Below, one piece after another: positions 1 through 9,336 of a DNA stretch of 23,166 nt. The notes beneath the pieces were generated by a model, which saw only the letters and a program-made list of their open reading frames with translations, was not told the DNA's origin and made no database searches. The position numbers and the translations under genes were made by a program. Origin of the DNA: Silene noctiflora (Eukaryota > Streptophyta > Magnoliopsida > Caryophyllales > Caryophyllaceae); assembly GCA_009801015.1 (NCBI GenBank), contig VHZZ01002152.1, positions 64,954 through 88,119 on the forward strand, written 5' to 3'. Position 1 is the first letter of the stretch, and every line of letters starts with the position of its first letter.

Positions 1-175
1 TAGTTGGTTAGACAGTTTTGTTATGGGGTTTTGAGACAATGTAATCGTTTAAATACTTTAATTAATATGTTTCGTTATTGTCTTTTGATTATCAATGCCT
101 CGGGAAACCGAGATGGTAACGCCTTTATACTCGAGGTGGCCTTGGTAAGGCACTTTGGAGTATGGGGGTGTTACA
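1..175 (-). mobile_element. Possible LTR end of a retrotransposon, cut by the window edge
   Basis: Read on the minus strand this stretch begins TGTAACACCCCC at 175 and runs left out of the window. That start resembles LTR starts of plant Ty3/gypsy chromoviruses, as far as I recall them. No polypurine tract is obvious just upstream (minus-strand sense), and the other end is not in the window. It could instead be the 3' untranslated part of another repeat. Confidence 0.3.
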
Positions 176-437
176 TCTGGGGGTTCCCAGCCGGCTGGCC
201 GGCTGCTGGTGGCTCACCGGCTGGGACACCTTCTTCAGCATTTTCTTCCTTTCCTTCTTTTTTTCCTCTTCCAATGACTTTACTTGTTCCCGATTTCATG
301 TTTCCGTCTCAATTCCTGCAAGACGCCATAAAAACTAGTAGAATGAGAAATACGGGATGCAAAAGCAAGTAAACGTGGTAAGACGTGGCCAAAACGGGTC
401 TAATAAAGAAGGAAAAGAACGACTAAATAAGCATATA
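176..437 (-). other. Unassigned stretch with a short Pro/Ala/Gly-rich reading frame
   Basis: On the minus strand a frame from an ATG at about 299 runs through a Lys/Glu-rich part into repeats rich in Pro, Ala and Gly, and stops just before the possible LTR start. The Pro/Gly part comes from a GC-rich palindromic run near 189-226 made of CCGGCTGG-like units. It could be the tail of a retrotransposon polyprotein, but no conserved domain is visible. Confidence 0.25.
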
Positions 438-908
438 TCACTCGTCCAGGCTCTTGGTGACTTGCGCCTGAATCCTACTTGTTACTGGTTCTGGTGTTGG
501 TGCGACCCTCTGCTGTAAGGCGCCTATCTGTGCCCAGAGTGCTCGATTTTCTTCAGTTGCTCGAGCCTTTGCCTTCCGGTTCTCTTCTCTCATGCTATCA
601 ATGGTCCTCTGCAAGCTATCCCTCCCACTAGTTATGATTTGGGTGGGATTAGGTGGTGGAGCCACCTGCTTCCTGACACGTCGAACATCCTGATCTCCTT
701 GTGTGGGAGTTACCTTCCTCTCCGTTCTTGGTGACAATTCTGCCTCCCTGGTTACCTTCGACTGGCCTGTTTTCGGTGGGAGGTTTGCCTTCGAGCTTGG
801 CCCTGACGCTACTACCTGCGTGCTGGGTGCCTGCGACGTTCCAGTCTTCATCCTCGGGGACTGACTTCCTTCAGATCTAATGGGAACGGTCGACTTACTT
901 CCTGTCAT
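438..908 (-). CDS. Gag-like N-terminal ORF of a Ty3/gypsy-type retrotransposon, truncated
   Basis: This is a 156-residue frame with an ATG at 906-908. The first two thirds are low-complexity and rich in Ser, Pro, Thr, Lys and Arg. From about residue 100 it becomes a charged, probably helical segment (Ser-Met-Arg-Glu-Glu-Asn-Arg-Lys and following) likely to form a coiled coil. It ends at a stop without any gag core, zinc knuckle or protease. Identification rests on context: the ATG lies about 45 bases inside a primer-binding-site-like sequence, which itself abuts an LTR-like sequence on the same strand. Plant Tat/Ogre-type elements often begin with such a disordered gag leader. The rest of the polyprotein is missing, so this is a broken copy. 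A random ORF in a repeat is the alternative. Confidence 0.5.
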   Translation of the reverse strand: MTGSKSTVPIRSEGSQSPRMKTGTSQAPSTQVVASGPSSKANLPPKTGQSKVTREAELSPRTERKVTPTQGDQDVRRVRKQVAPPPNPTQIITSGRDSLQRTIDSMREENRKAKARATEENRALWAQIGALQQRVAPTPEPVTSRIQAQVTKSLDE

Positions 909-951
909 GTCGGATTTATGATTCTGGACTGTTAACGATGGCGATCACTAT

Positions 952-972
952 GCCCCACGGTGGGCGCCAAAC
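952..972 (-). other. Primer-binding-site-like sequence next to LTR
   Basis: On the minus strand the LTR ends in CA and two bases later comes TTGGCGCCCACCGTGGGG. TGGCGCC directly after an LTR is typical of plant Ty3/gypsy primer-binding sites, which pair with the 3' end of a host tRNA. I cannot name the tRNA with certainty. Confidence 0.5.
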
Positions 973-1567
973 TGTTTTGGTATTTTTAACGTAATATGTC
1001 ATGTTTTAGGGTCAAAGTGGTCTTAAGTGTGAGTCGTCCTGTATGTATGGTATGCGTGTTGCAATATACGAAATAATAGAAAGGACACAAGAGATTTGGT
1101 GACGCGGAAAACCCAATGTGGGAAATAACCGCGGGAAGGAGCCGGTATCCTTCCAAGTTATGCACTAGCAATATTAATGTAAGTACAATGGAGGCAGGAT
1201 AGTTTGCTAGTACACGTTTTATGGTTCTTCAGTTCTCCTTGTATGTTATTGTGTGTATCCTCCGTCTTCTTGCCTCTCCTTATATAACCCTCTAACCCTA
1301 ATTAGGGTTAGGTTTATTTGATCTCCAAGTCTTTTTCATCCTCCTCTCGGGCCACCTCTTTTTGTCCACTTCCATTATACCTTCGAGCCTCCTCCAAGCC
1401 CACTCCTTACTTCCCCCTATTTGCACCGAGCTGCTAGGCCTCACAGGAGTCAGCCCATTTCTTTCCCACATGCTCAACTCTCTCCAACATATCCTGGCCC
1501 ATTATCATTATATGAAAATTGGCCCAAACACCCAACTGTCTTTTTATAATGACACTAACTATTAACA
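973..1567 (-). mobile_element. LTR of a Ty3/gypsy-type retrotransposon (595 bp)
   Basis: The sequence begins TGTTTTGG and ends TTAACA on the plus strand, so it has TGTT...AACA termini as LTRs do. Read on the minus strand it starts TGTTAATAGTTAGTG, has a TATATAA box (1281-1287) followed by GGAGAGG, and ends in CA immediately before the primer-binding-site-like motif. The order LTR, primer site, gag-like ORF is consistent with the 5' end of an element lying on the minus strand. The base pairs ATGCA (1568-1572) would be one target-site copy; the partner is not visible because the element is truncated to the left. I found no second LTR copy. Confidence 0.55.
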
Positions 1568-1583
1568 ATGCATATATAGACGA

Positions 1584-1650
1584 CTCACGAGTGACGAGTG
1601 ACGAGTGACGACCCATGGGCATACTCCTCCTCCTCCTCATCATCATCATC
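1584..1650. repeat. 7-bp tandem repeat followed by (CTC)n(ATC)n
   Basis: CGAGTGA is repeated about three and a half times (about 1588-1612). From 1624 there is a compound trinucleotide run of four CTC and four ATC units. These sit just outside the LTR end. Confidence 0.85.
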
Positions 1651-2270
1651 CGGTAATCTAAAAATTTTCAAGCTTCATTTTCATACCTGTAATGCATATC
1701 CATCTAATACACCCGATCTTTTCTCTACAACATTACTCCACATAAGTCATAACAAAAAAGATTAGATTGAACACTAAAGATAATTAGATTAATTGCTGTC
1801 AATTCCTTACAATATACACTACGCCAAATATACAAATACAATCCACCCAATATGGTTAAAAATCAACCAAAATTATATTTTCCCAATTAGTGGTTATTAG
1901 TTCCTACTTTCTAGGAATCAAGAATCCAATCACAACCTTAACATTTACTCCATAACGTTTGTACACGATATAATCCCCACATATTGACATTTCCTACTTT
2001 ATCATTAGTCCTCAATTAACAATTAATCTCCCCTAACACGATTTTATCGGTATAAAGTTTATAAGGAATGAAGTACAGTTCCCAGATAGTATATCGACAT
2101 ATTGACATTTCCTATTTTTTTTTTTTTTTTTTTTTATTTCATCTATCTGTTTGACTGTTTCATCTTTAAAACAAATATATCCGTCTTAAATAAGAATTTG
2201 TGTCCAATTAATTACTTCCTCTTTTTGTAATATTGTTCATAATAGTTCTTTTGTATGTCAATTGCCTTAC
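1651..2270. other. AT-rich intergenic DNA without a gene
   Basis: No credible ORF. It holds a roughly 20-bp direct repeat (ACATATTGACATTTCCTA at 1979 and 2098), a T tract of about 20 bases near 2116-2136, and a fragment CCGTCTTAAATAAG at about 2181 that resembles the ends of the small inverted-repeat elements found in intron 1 of the transporter gene. Confidence 0.6.
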
Positions 2271-2273
2271 TTA

Positions 2274-2569
2274 GGGCTTGTTTGGTTCAATACGGGAAGA
2301 TAAAGTTTCCGGGAAGATTAAATTCACGTGAAGTGCAAATTCATGTGAATTGTATAAAAGTTGTTTGGTTGGCATGGAGGAAATGATTTCATGTAGGAAG
2401 TTACACTTACCAAGGGGGGACTTAGTAAGTAACTTCCTACATTATGTAGGAATTAGACTTCCTTGGGAAGTTCTATTTCCCATGAAATTGACAACCAAAC
2501 AACATTGAATTTAAGCACTTCATGCGAATTTCTACTTCCCATAAATTAGAGGGGCAACCAAACAAGCCC
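2274..2569. mobile_element. Tourist-like (PIF/Harbinger-type) MITE, 296 bp
   Basis: The ends are perfect inverted repeats: GGGCTTGTTTGGTT at the left and AACCAAACAAGCCC at the right, flanked by TTA on both sides (2271-2273 and 2570-2572). A 3-bp TTA/TAA target duplication with GGGCnTGTTTGG-like ends is the known signature of Tourist-type MITEs. An inner inverted pair, GTTGTTTGGTTG near 2360 and CAACCAAACAAC near 2491, and a central hairpin (arms 2391-2404 and 2429-2442, perfect over 14 bp) make the element strongly self-complementary. There is no coding capacity. Confidence 0.88.
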
Positions 2570-2572
2570 TTA

Positions 2573-3223
2573 TTATACCTATAAATAAATTAACATATCA
2601 AAAGACCCTCTTTTATCGTAAAAGGTCTTTCTTATATCTCCTCTCATTAATTATATTCTTTACATTTGCTTTAAGGACGAGTTGTTAGACCTCATATGCA
2701 TTGTAAGTGTAAGGGTACTATGCATATCGACAAAACAAAAAAAATGTAAAGAATCAGCTAGACATCCCAAAAAGAAGAAAAATATAAAGAATCAGTAATT
2801 TTTTGCTTTTTTATAAAATCAAGATTAATTCAAGAGTAACTATAAAAACAGACCAAAACAATTGTAAAGACATCAATGGCAGCAACGGTCCAAAACACCA
2901 ATCAAAAACACCTTTAAAATCAGTCATCTCCTCTAGACTTCTCTCTGTCACCATTCTCTCTCTTTCTAAATTTCGCCCATTTGTCCTTACTTTTTGTCTT
3001 CTCATTCCCAATCACATTCATTTCATATTATCATCTAAATAAATAAAGAAATAAATCACACCGCCTTAACATAAAATTATAATAAAGTTCACATTATTTT
3101 ACACACTTTTGAGACATTTGTACCCTTCTTTATTGCTTTTTATGTATAAAGTTTGGAACTTTGATTTGAAATTGAAGTTATTTTCATTTTTAATTAGTGG
3201 GTATTTGGTATTTTTTGGTGGGT
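2573..3223 (+). promoter_or_regulatory. Upstream region of the AVT1H-like gene
   Basis: AT-rich DNA with no gene of its own. A TATAAA box at 3145-3150 lies 74 bases before the first ATG of the transporter and could set a short leader, but other AT-rich candidates exist. A 15-18 bp direct repeat containing TAAAGAATCAG occurs near 2746 and 2784. An in-frame TAA at 3191-3193 upstream supports the ATG at 3224 as the first possible start. Confidence 0.4.
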
Positions 3224-4950
3224 ATGTCACCAATGGCGGGAAATGAGAAAGATACTCAATTTGATATGGAAGAACAAGAAAATGATTTAGAGAAAAATGG
3301 GTTTGTTCATAGTAGTGATACTGATGGCGAAGATGATGATAATTATGAGGATGTTGATGATGATGATGATGGTGGTGATGCAGCTGACGCATTTACCTCA
3401 CAGAATTGGCCTCAAAGTTTTAGGTATGGTTTCTTTCCGTCTTAAACTTAAAACCGGTCAAGTGTAATAGAATAAGATACAAAGTTGATGTCTAGGAGTA
3501 ACAAAAAGTTTGTCATATTTATGCAAGTGGGAGCTTCTTTGACCCGTTTTCATTTTAAGACGGAGATTTGTTGGATTTCTTTTAATTTAGTTTTAGAATG
3601 TTTAATTGATTGATAAGAAATGATGTGAAGTTGTGAAACATTCTTGAATCTTCAGAATATTTGGTAATTGGGAATTTTGTAAGTTTCTGACAAACTTTAA
3701 GTGGTAACAAAAGTGCAAGTTGAACTTTTACTTGAGAGTTGAATAATTAGTTCATTATTGTATGGTAACAAAAGTAGAAAGTGGAGCTTCATACAAGAAT
3801 CTTAATTTTATGGGTTGCTTTTGTTTTCTCTTCTAGAGTTGTTCAATTGTATGTTTGTGGTTTGGAGATGTGGGTCACATGGTATATTCTTTTCAATTAT
3901 GGAGAATTAGGCATTAGGAATTGGGAGATGGTATTAGTAATGGGGTTGTGTTGTTTTTGTTTTGATGGCTAGTATTGGGGGTTGTTATGTTGGTGAGTGT
4001 CAAGTTGTAATGAAGGAGCATATTTGAGATAAAAGACTCGAGAGGTTAGTGAATCAAATTTGGGGTCCTCCTAATGAAAGTATGTGACCAGAAATTTGGT
4101 CTCTGTCCATTCGACCACTACAAATTATCGTTTAAGACAAGCATTCCGTCTTAAATCTAAAATGGGTCAGATAAGGTACATGAGATGAAAGCAGAATACC
4201 TAGGGACTAAAACTTGTCGCAACTATCGAAGTGGGGTGCTATTTGACCTGTTTTAATCTAACACGGATATGCCCATCTTATGAGAAACCAACTCTGCAAC
4301 CACCTATCATGCTATTTGCAGGAGCCCTGAAAATAATGTTGTTAGTAGCCAAATGATTTCACTTATAGTCAGAAACTAGGTTTTTGTTGTTTGATTCCTC
4401 AATCGCTTCAGTTGTATTATGGTGAGGTTAATTAACATTTTTATCTATATATTACTGTATAATTTTTTCATATTGATTGTAATTGCTTGTAATGAGATAT
4501 ATAATATATGACTGGATGAAGCTGTCTGATCAATTGTAAATAATTGCGAGAATTGAGTATGGCTGATTCTGGCTCTTTAAGAACAATAGCTCCAGTCAAG
4601 CTAACATCAGTGAGGCTACGCTAATTTTATGAATTCTGGAGAAAAGATTCATCATGACATGGTGAAAGCGTTGATAATGCTTGGAATTTTTTGCTTTGGT
4701 TGGCTTTTATTGGCATTTGCTTAAGTTGTCTGATGGAACAATCTATGTGACGAGCTTGGTTTTTTTTTTTTAGTTAGACGACATACAGCAAAGAAAATGA
4801 AATACAATGTTGCGAAATCCAAGACTAGTCTTTACTGTGTTAAGTTCAGCAATTTCAGCATACTTTCACTGAAAGCAAGAGTGGATACTCTCATACTCAT
4901 AACAATGAGTGCATGTTACAGATTTTTTTTTTTTTTTTTGTTTTTTTTTC

Positions 4951-4991
<41 letters not shown>

Positions 4992-7900
4992 TGTGCGCGC
5001 GCGCTGGTCGCCGCAAGTCCTGCAACCTGTCAAGATCATGTGCTACCTCTTTTTTTTAGAAGTTCACATTTCGTGACGCTTCCTTCTGTATCTCTCGGAG
5101 TGTATGGGTAAGAAACGAAGGCATTAATGAATTTAATAATATGTCTCACAGTTTTACTCTCCGACTTTCAGTATCTTCTTTTGATGAATTAAAAGTCAAC
5201 CGACCATCTGGAAAAGCCATAATGGCTGCTATAGAAAACGAGGCGAGCGTACCTTTACAGTTATTGTGTGATCTCATTTGCGGTCGTAATTTAGTACTAC
5301 CTCCAGTTTCCAGCTAAGCAGTTCAGAGCCACGTTTGAGTTTAGCAAGAGATCATGAAGAGGAATAGTAATCCTATGACTTTGAATATTTATGTTTTTCC
5401 CTTGTTGGTGACAGAGAGACAACTGACTCCTACACCATTGCTGCATCACCGGGTTTTTCATTGCTGGGTCGAAGTCCTAGCATGAGTCTTCGTAGCAGAA
5501 GTTACATAGAACCTGATGGAAAGGCTCCCTTGCTATCTGATTATGAGAGAGAAGAATATGACAAATTAGCCAAAATACCTTCGAGAACGTCTGCCTTAGG
5601 GTCATTGCATGAACATCTAGCTGGAGAGCTACCAATTGGCCAAGGCTGCAACTTTACTCAAACTGTATTTAATGGTGAGATACCTTTAATAAGCCTCATG
5701 CTCTTACTACAGTGTAATTATAATAATTGTTTGTTTTCTCCTTGTAGTGAAAATACCATGTTAATCCTTTGAACTCTTCACCTCTGCTTGTTATCCTGCA
5801 GGCTTAAATGTTATGGCTGGAGTTGGGCTCTTGTCTACTCCTTATACAATTAGAGAAGGTGGCTGGCTAAGTTTGGCATTCTTAATCCTGTTTGCGATAA
5901 TATGTTGCTATACAGCTTCTCTTATGAGATATTGTTTCGAAAGTAGAGCCGGGATTGTAACTTACCCCGACATAGGTGAAGCTGCATTTGGGAAATTTGG
6001 ACGTCTATTTCTATCAGTGAGTTCATCTAAGGCTAAATTGCATTCATTTCTTTTGCAATTTGCATGTGTTTTCTTTCCCCGGGATGGGTTCTTCTCGAAG
6101 TGCGCTGTTTTTATACTCCGTATAATATAACTTTGATATTAATCCATCCCCATAGCCAGTGGCTGTCCCAAGAATGTTGTTTTTGGGACCCTGCCAGTTT
6201 AAATATGTTATAACACAAAAATTGTGGATTTTAAGTTTTTAAATAACATAAACTCGACAAAATAAACAAAATTTAACTTTCCAGTGCCTGAAGGCCATGT
6301 GTCTATAGCCCTATAGGGTGTATCCTCCAATGCCTACAATATATTGTCTACAATCTCAAGAGCTATGAACTGACCTTTTGCCACGTGTCATAATCGAGAG
6401 ACCGAAAAAGAGCTATGAACTGACCTTTTTTATTCTGTAATCTGCAGGTTATTTTGTACGTGGAGCTATATGTAAGCAAAGTCGCATCTTCTTAGTTTGC
6501 GAATTACTTGTGAAATTCTTATCAGCTGATGCTTAATATTTTGTTCTTCTCTGCAGTCTTACTGTGTGGAATTCATTATTTTAGAAGGCGATAATCTTTC
6601 CAATCTATTCCCTGGAATTAACTTAAATTGGGGTGGTTTTCACCTTGATTCCATGCACTTTTTTGCACTGCTAACTGTCCTCATTGTTCTGCCAACTGTG
6701 TGGTTGAAGGATTTACGCGTAATTTCTTACTTGTCAGGTGATCTAACCATCGACACCTTCTGTTTCTTATTTATTTAGTTTGAAATGATTCGTTAATTTG
6801 GTGGATTTTTAATCTGCAGCTGGTGGGGTCATTGCGACGGTATTGATCGTTTTCTGCCTTTTGTTTCTGGGGACGGTGGATCATCTCGGTTTTAGTCATA
6901 CTGCTAAACTTGTTAATTGGAGAGGTATACCTTTTGCCATTGGTGTATATGGATTCTGCTACTCGGGACATTCAGTTTTCCCCAACATATATCAGTCAAT
7001 GGCAAACAAAAAACAATTTACTGCAGCACTTATAGCAAGGTATATATTATCAAGTTATCAATCACCTTGAAAGTCATATCAACATTTTCAAATGAGACGG
7101 TCTCATGCCTCAAGATACTATTATCATGAGACTAATCCATATAATGAGGCCGCTATATCTTGATTTCAGTTTTTTAGTTGGTTAATGGGTATATAGGTTG
7201 AGATGCTAGCTAAATGGGTTGTTCTTATAGTAATATGAGAATCTGAGATCTCTCTGGAGACTAAATTTAAAATTTTGGTTGTAACATCTACTTGTACTTT
7301 TTGCAGTTTTGTTTTGTGTGTGATGATATATGGAAGTGTTGCTGTCATGGGATATCTCATGTTTGGGCAGGATACAGCATCCCAGATCACTCTAAACATG
7401 CCGAAACATGCTGTTGTATCTAAAGTTGCTCTCTGGACTACTGTAAGTGACATGTTTACAGCTTTTCTCCAATTATCTTGGCACTTAACGTGTGCTTTTG
7501 TGTAATTGCGTTGCAAATTCTCTGTGCAGGTGATCAACCCATTTACAAAATATCCTTTTTATTGCCCATTTTAGCCTTCTGGTGGTATTCCGTTGCATTT
7601 TCAAATTTTGTTTATTTAGTTACAAACAAAATAAGAAGCTATGTTTTTGTCGAACAAGAAATACATGAACAATCTTGTATGAAAATTATATGACCAATGT
7701 AAATGGATAAACAAGAATTAATCTACCTACTTTCAACCATCGTCGTTTCTCTAAGACCAGGCCACACATAGCATTACCCAACACTAGCCTAATCATCTAC
7801 CATAGTTGAAATTTCTGCTAGTGTATCCTTCAGTTGGACTTGAGACTATTTGTTTCCTTGACAATAACACATATGCCTTACTGCTGAACCCATTGGCTCG

Positions 7901-9313
7901 AGGTATAGAGGAGGCGTTGCCACCCCATATCGCTAATTCCAGCTGGTGTTTTTACCTTCTGAGGGCTTCTCTCGTCATTTCATCGCTCTGTGTAGCTTTC
8001 ATTGTTCCATTTTTTGGTATGTCAAGCATCGGAACTCTACGATCATCTCCCCTCTTCAATGCTGGAATCTTAATTACACTGATTATTGATATGCCCTTAA
8101 CAATTTTTTTCCCTGGCTGTAGGTCTTGTGATGGCTCTAATAGGATCTCTTCTTAGCATACTAGTGGTATGCATTTACATTAACTTATTAATGTTTCGAG
8201 TCCTTCCATTCATTTTGATCATAAGTTTTCCTTATTGGAACACTAGATCAGTTCTCTATATTTTCATTTTGGGGTAAATTTTGATTTTGAACAAAATATC
8301 CTCTGTGAAGTATGTGAGTTCCATTATTCATCCATTTGCATTCTCCATTTCAACAAACATGTACCTTTACGGCTTTACCATACGTGGCCGGCCATCTTCT
8401 GAGGCATTTGGTAGTGTTATTGCTGTTGTTTGATTCTTCCTAAAGGTCCTTTTGAATCGACCTTAATGTTGTTTTGGAAGAGACAATTCCCCAAATACGC
8501 CATGATTTAGCTATGTTCCATGTTTTTTCTTGTTGTGGTGCAGTCTATGATCTTCCCAGCCTTGTGCTTCTTAAAAATTGTGGGGAAGAAGGCCACAAAA
8601 TTGCAGGTACGGAGTATTTTTTTAATGCTCTCAGCTGCTTGAATATTCACTTCCTCCCACTTCTTTGACAGCTTACACACACCATTTAAAAGTTATTATG
8701 TACCGTAATAGCAAACTCCTATGTCATAACTGTTAGGTCACCGTCACAGTTTACTCGCCTCTCAGTGTGAGTTAAATTAGAGGTGAGTAAACGTGGGTTT
8801 TACCCAGACGCAAACCGGGCCTAACATGAATTTTGTAGCGACCACTAGAGGATTGGTGGGTTTGAGACGGAGTAGCTAGGTAGACCTATGTAAGTCTGAA
8901 AAAACATCGTCTATACCTACTTCTTTTGAAGACGGGACGGGCCGGATCCATTGTGAACTTCATGTCCATGGACAGAGAGGGACCCATAAATAGCTTATTG
9001 GCCTCCAACAAGAAGAGGCCTGGCTTGAGATATACAAATGAATGCTTCCATATGTTTCGAGGTGTCAGACGGCCGAACATATCAATGTGTACTATGTCCC
9101 TTTGTCAAATAAGAATCATAAGGTCAATATTCACTTAACACAAGCGTATATTTAGCATTTTACTTTTCGACGTTCATGGTAATGTTCCTTGTAACATCGT
9201 TTGATCGCTTTTGATTTCAGGTAACGATCAGCAGTGCAATTGTTGCAGTGGGCGTCTTCAGTGCTGCCTTGGGGACGTATTCTTCACTAAAGCAGATTGT
9301 GGAGAAATATTGA
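3224..9313 (+). CDS. AVT1H: Vacuolar-type amino acid transporter, AVT1H-like (12 exons, 533 aa)
   Basis: Coding exons: 3224-3423, 5415-5674, 5802-6016, 6448-6471, 6557-6737, 6820-7039, 7307-7442, 7530-7549, 7871-8016, 8123-8166, 8544-8606, 9221-9313. They join in frame to 533 residues plus stop. All introns are GT-AG except the eighth, which is AT-AC. The protein has an acidic Asp/Glu-rich N terminus (about residues 31-52), a hydrophilic linker with the WPQS motif (62-65), then the Aa_trans (AAAP) membrane domain from about residue 149 to the end, with roughly ten to eleven hydrophobic segments. Recognisable blocks are [43 protein letters not shown] (here [14 protein letters not shown]), [14 protein letters not shown] and [13 protein letters not shown]. 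From memory these fit Arabidopsis AVT1H best within the AVT1 family. AVT1 proteins move neutral amino acids across the tonoplast, driven by protons. The start could also be the in-frame ATG at 3233, which has a better context (CCAATGGC). No frameshift or stop is present, so the gene looks functional. Confidence 0.9.
3437..3563. mobile_element. Small MITE-like inverted-repeat element in AVT1H intron 1 (copy 1, 127 bp)
   Basis: It begins CCGTCTTAAACTTAAAACC and ends GTTTTCATTTTAAGACGG; the two ends pair over about 24 bases with a few mismatches (CCGTCTTAAA and TTTAAGACGG are perfect). It starts only 13 bases after the exon 1 donor. No clear target duplication was seen. It is related to the copy at 4146-4266. 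Confidence 0.65.
4146..4266. mobile_element. Small MITE-like inverted-repeat element in AVT1H intron 1 (copy 2, 121 bp)
   Basis: It begins CCGTCTTAAATCTAAAATG and ends in GACCTGTTTTAATC followed by TAACACGG, a degenerate inverted repeat. It aligns by eye with the element at 3437-3563 along its length (shared GGTCA, AGATACA-like, CTAGGG/CTAGGA, GTGGG.GCT and TTTGACC blocks), so the two are diverged members of one family in the same orientation. Confidence 0.55.
4923..5004. repeat. Poly(T) and (TG)n(CG)n microsatellite in AVT1H intron 1
   Basis: Two T tracts (4923-4939 and 4941-4949) precede about 18 TG units (4952-4988), then TGTGTG and a (CG)n run ending at 5004. Alternating purine-pyrimidine DNA of this kind can adopt Z-form; that is general knowledge, not shown here. 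Length is probably polymorphic. Confidence 0.9.
6358..6429. repeat. 22-bp direct repeat at the 3' end of AVT1H intron 3
   Basis: AAGAGCTATGAACTGACCTT is present at 6358 and again at 6408, 50 bases apart. The second copy ends about 18 bases before the acceptor at 6447. A G-box-like GCCACGTGTC lies between them (about 6380-6389). Confidence 0.85.
6448..6471 (+). other. 24-nt microexon (AVT1H exon 4)
   Basis: This exon encodes only eight residues, VILYVELY, in phase 0, between the acceptor TCTGCAG and the donor GTAAGC. Family alignment from memory (LLYTELYSYCVEFI in AVT1H) requires these residues between the exon 3 and exon 5 products. Without it the frame is kept but part of a membrane segment is lost. 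Confidence 0.88.
7092..7106. repeat. 15-base palindrome in AVT1H intron 6
   Basis: ATGAGACGGTCTCAT is a perfect inverted repeat around one central G. A related ATGAGACT follows at about 7126. It may be a footprint of a small inverted-repeat transposon like those at 9731-9810. Confidence 0.6.
7530..7549 (+). other. 20-nt microexon (AVT1H exon 8) between a U2 and a U12 intron
   Basis: The exon starts after TGTGCAG and ends directly before ATATCCTTT. It supplies V-I-N-P-F-T and two bases of a Lys codon, completing the conserved NPFTKYAL stretch with exons 7 and 9. Its length is not a multiple of three, so skipping it would shift the frame. Confidence 0.88.
7550..7870 (+). other. U12-type AT-AC intron in AVT1H (intron 8, 321 nt)
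   Basis: The 5' end is ATATCCTTT (7550-7558), an exact match to the U12-type donor consensus. Near the 3' end TTCCTTGAC (7854-7862) is an exact match to the U12 branch-site consensus TTCCTTRAY. The intron ends in AC at 7869-7870, about ten bases after the branch A. Removing it gives Lys-Tyr-Ala-Leu at the junction, as the family requires. No GT donor exists between the exon 8 start and the in-frame TAG at 7572-7574, so an ordinary U2 intron cannot explain the gene. If the intron is retained, the protein would stop after about 426 residues, before the last membrane segments. Confidence 0.93.
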
Positions 9314-9336
9314 CCTTATTTACATCACAATTGTTG

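Noticed and set aside
438..908. A host protein-coding gene
   Set aside because: The primer-binding-site-like motif and LTR directly upstream on the same strand make a retrotransposon gag leader more likely.
3197..3445. Reading frame starting at GTG 3197 as a separate short protein
   Set aside because: It is exon 1 of the transporter read through its donor; the first ATG is 3224, and the last codons after 3423 are intron.
7275..7505. Stand-alone 76-aa membrane ORF
   Set aside because: It is exon 7 of the transporter with intron sequence on both ends.
7550..7574. Premature stop in the transporter (pseudogene)
   Set aside because: The TAG lies inside the U12-type intron; with that intron removed the frame is open to the end.
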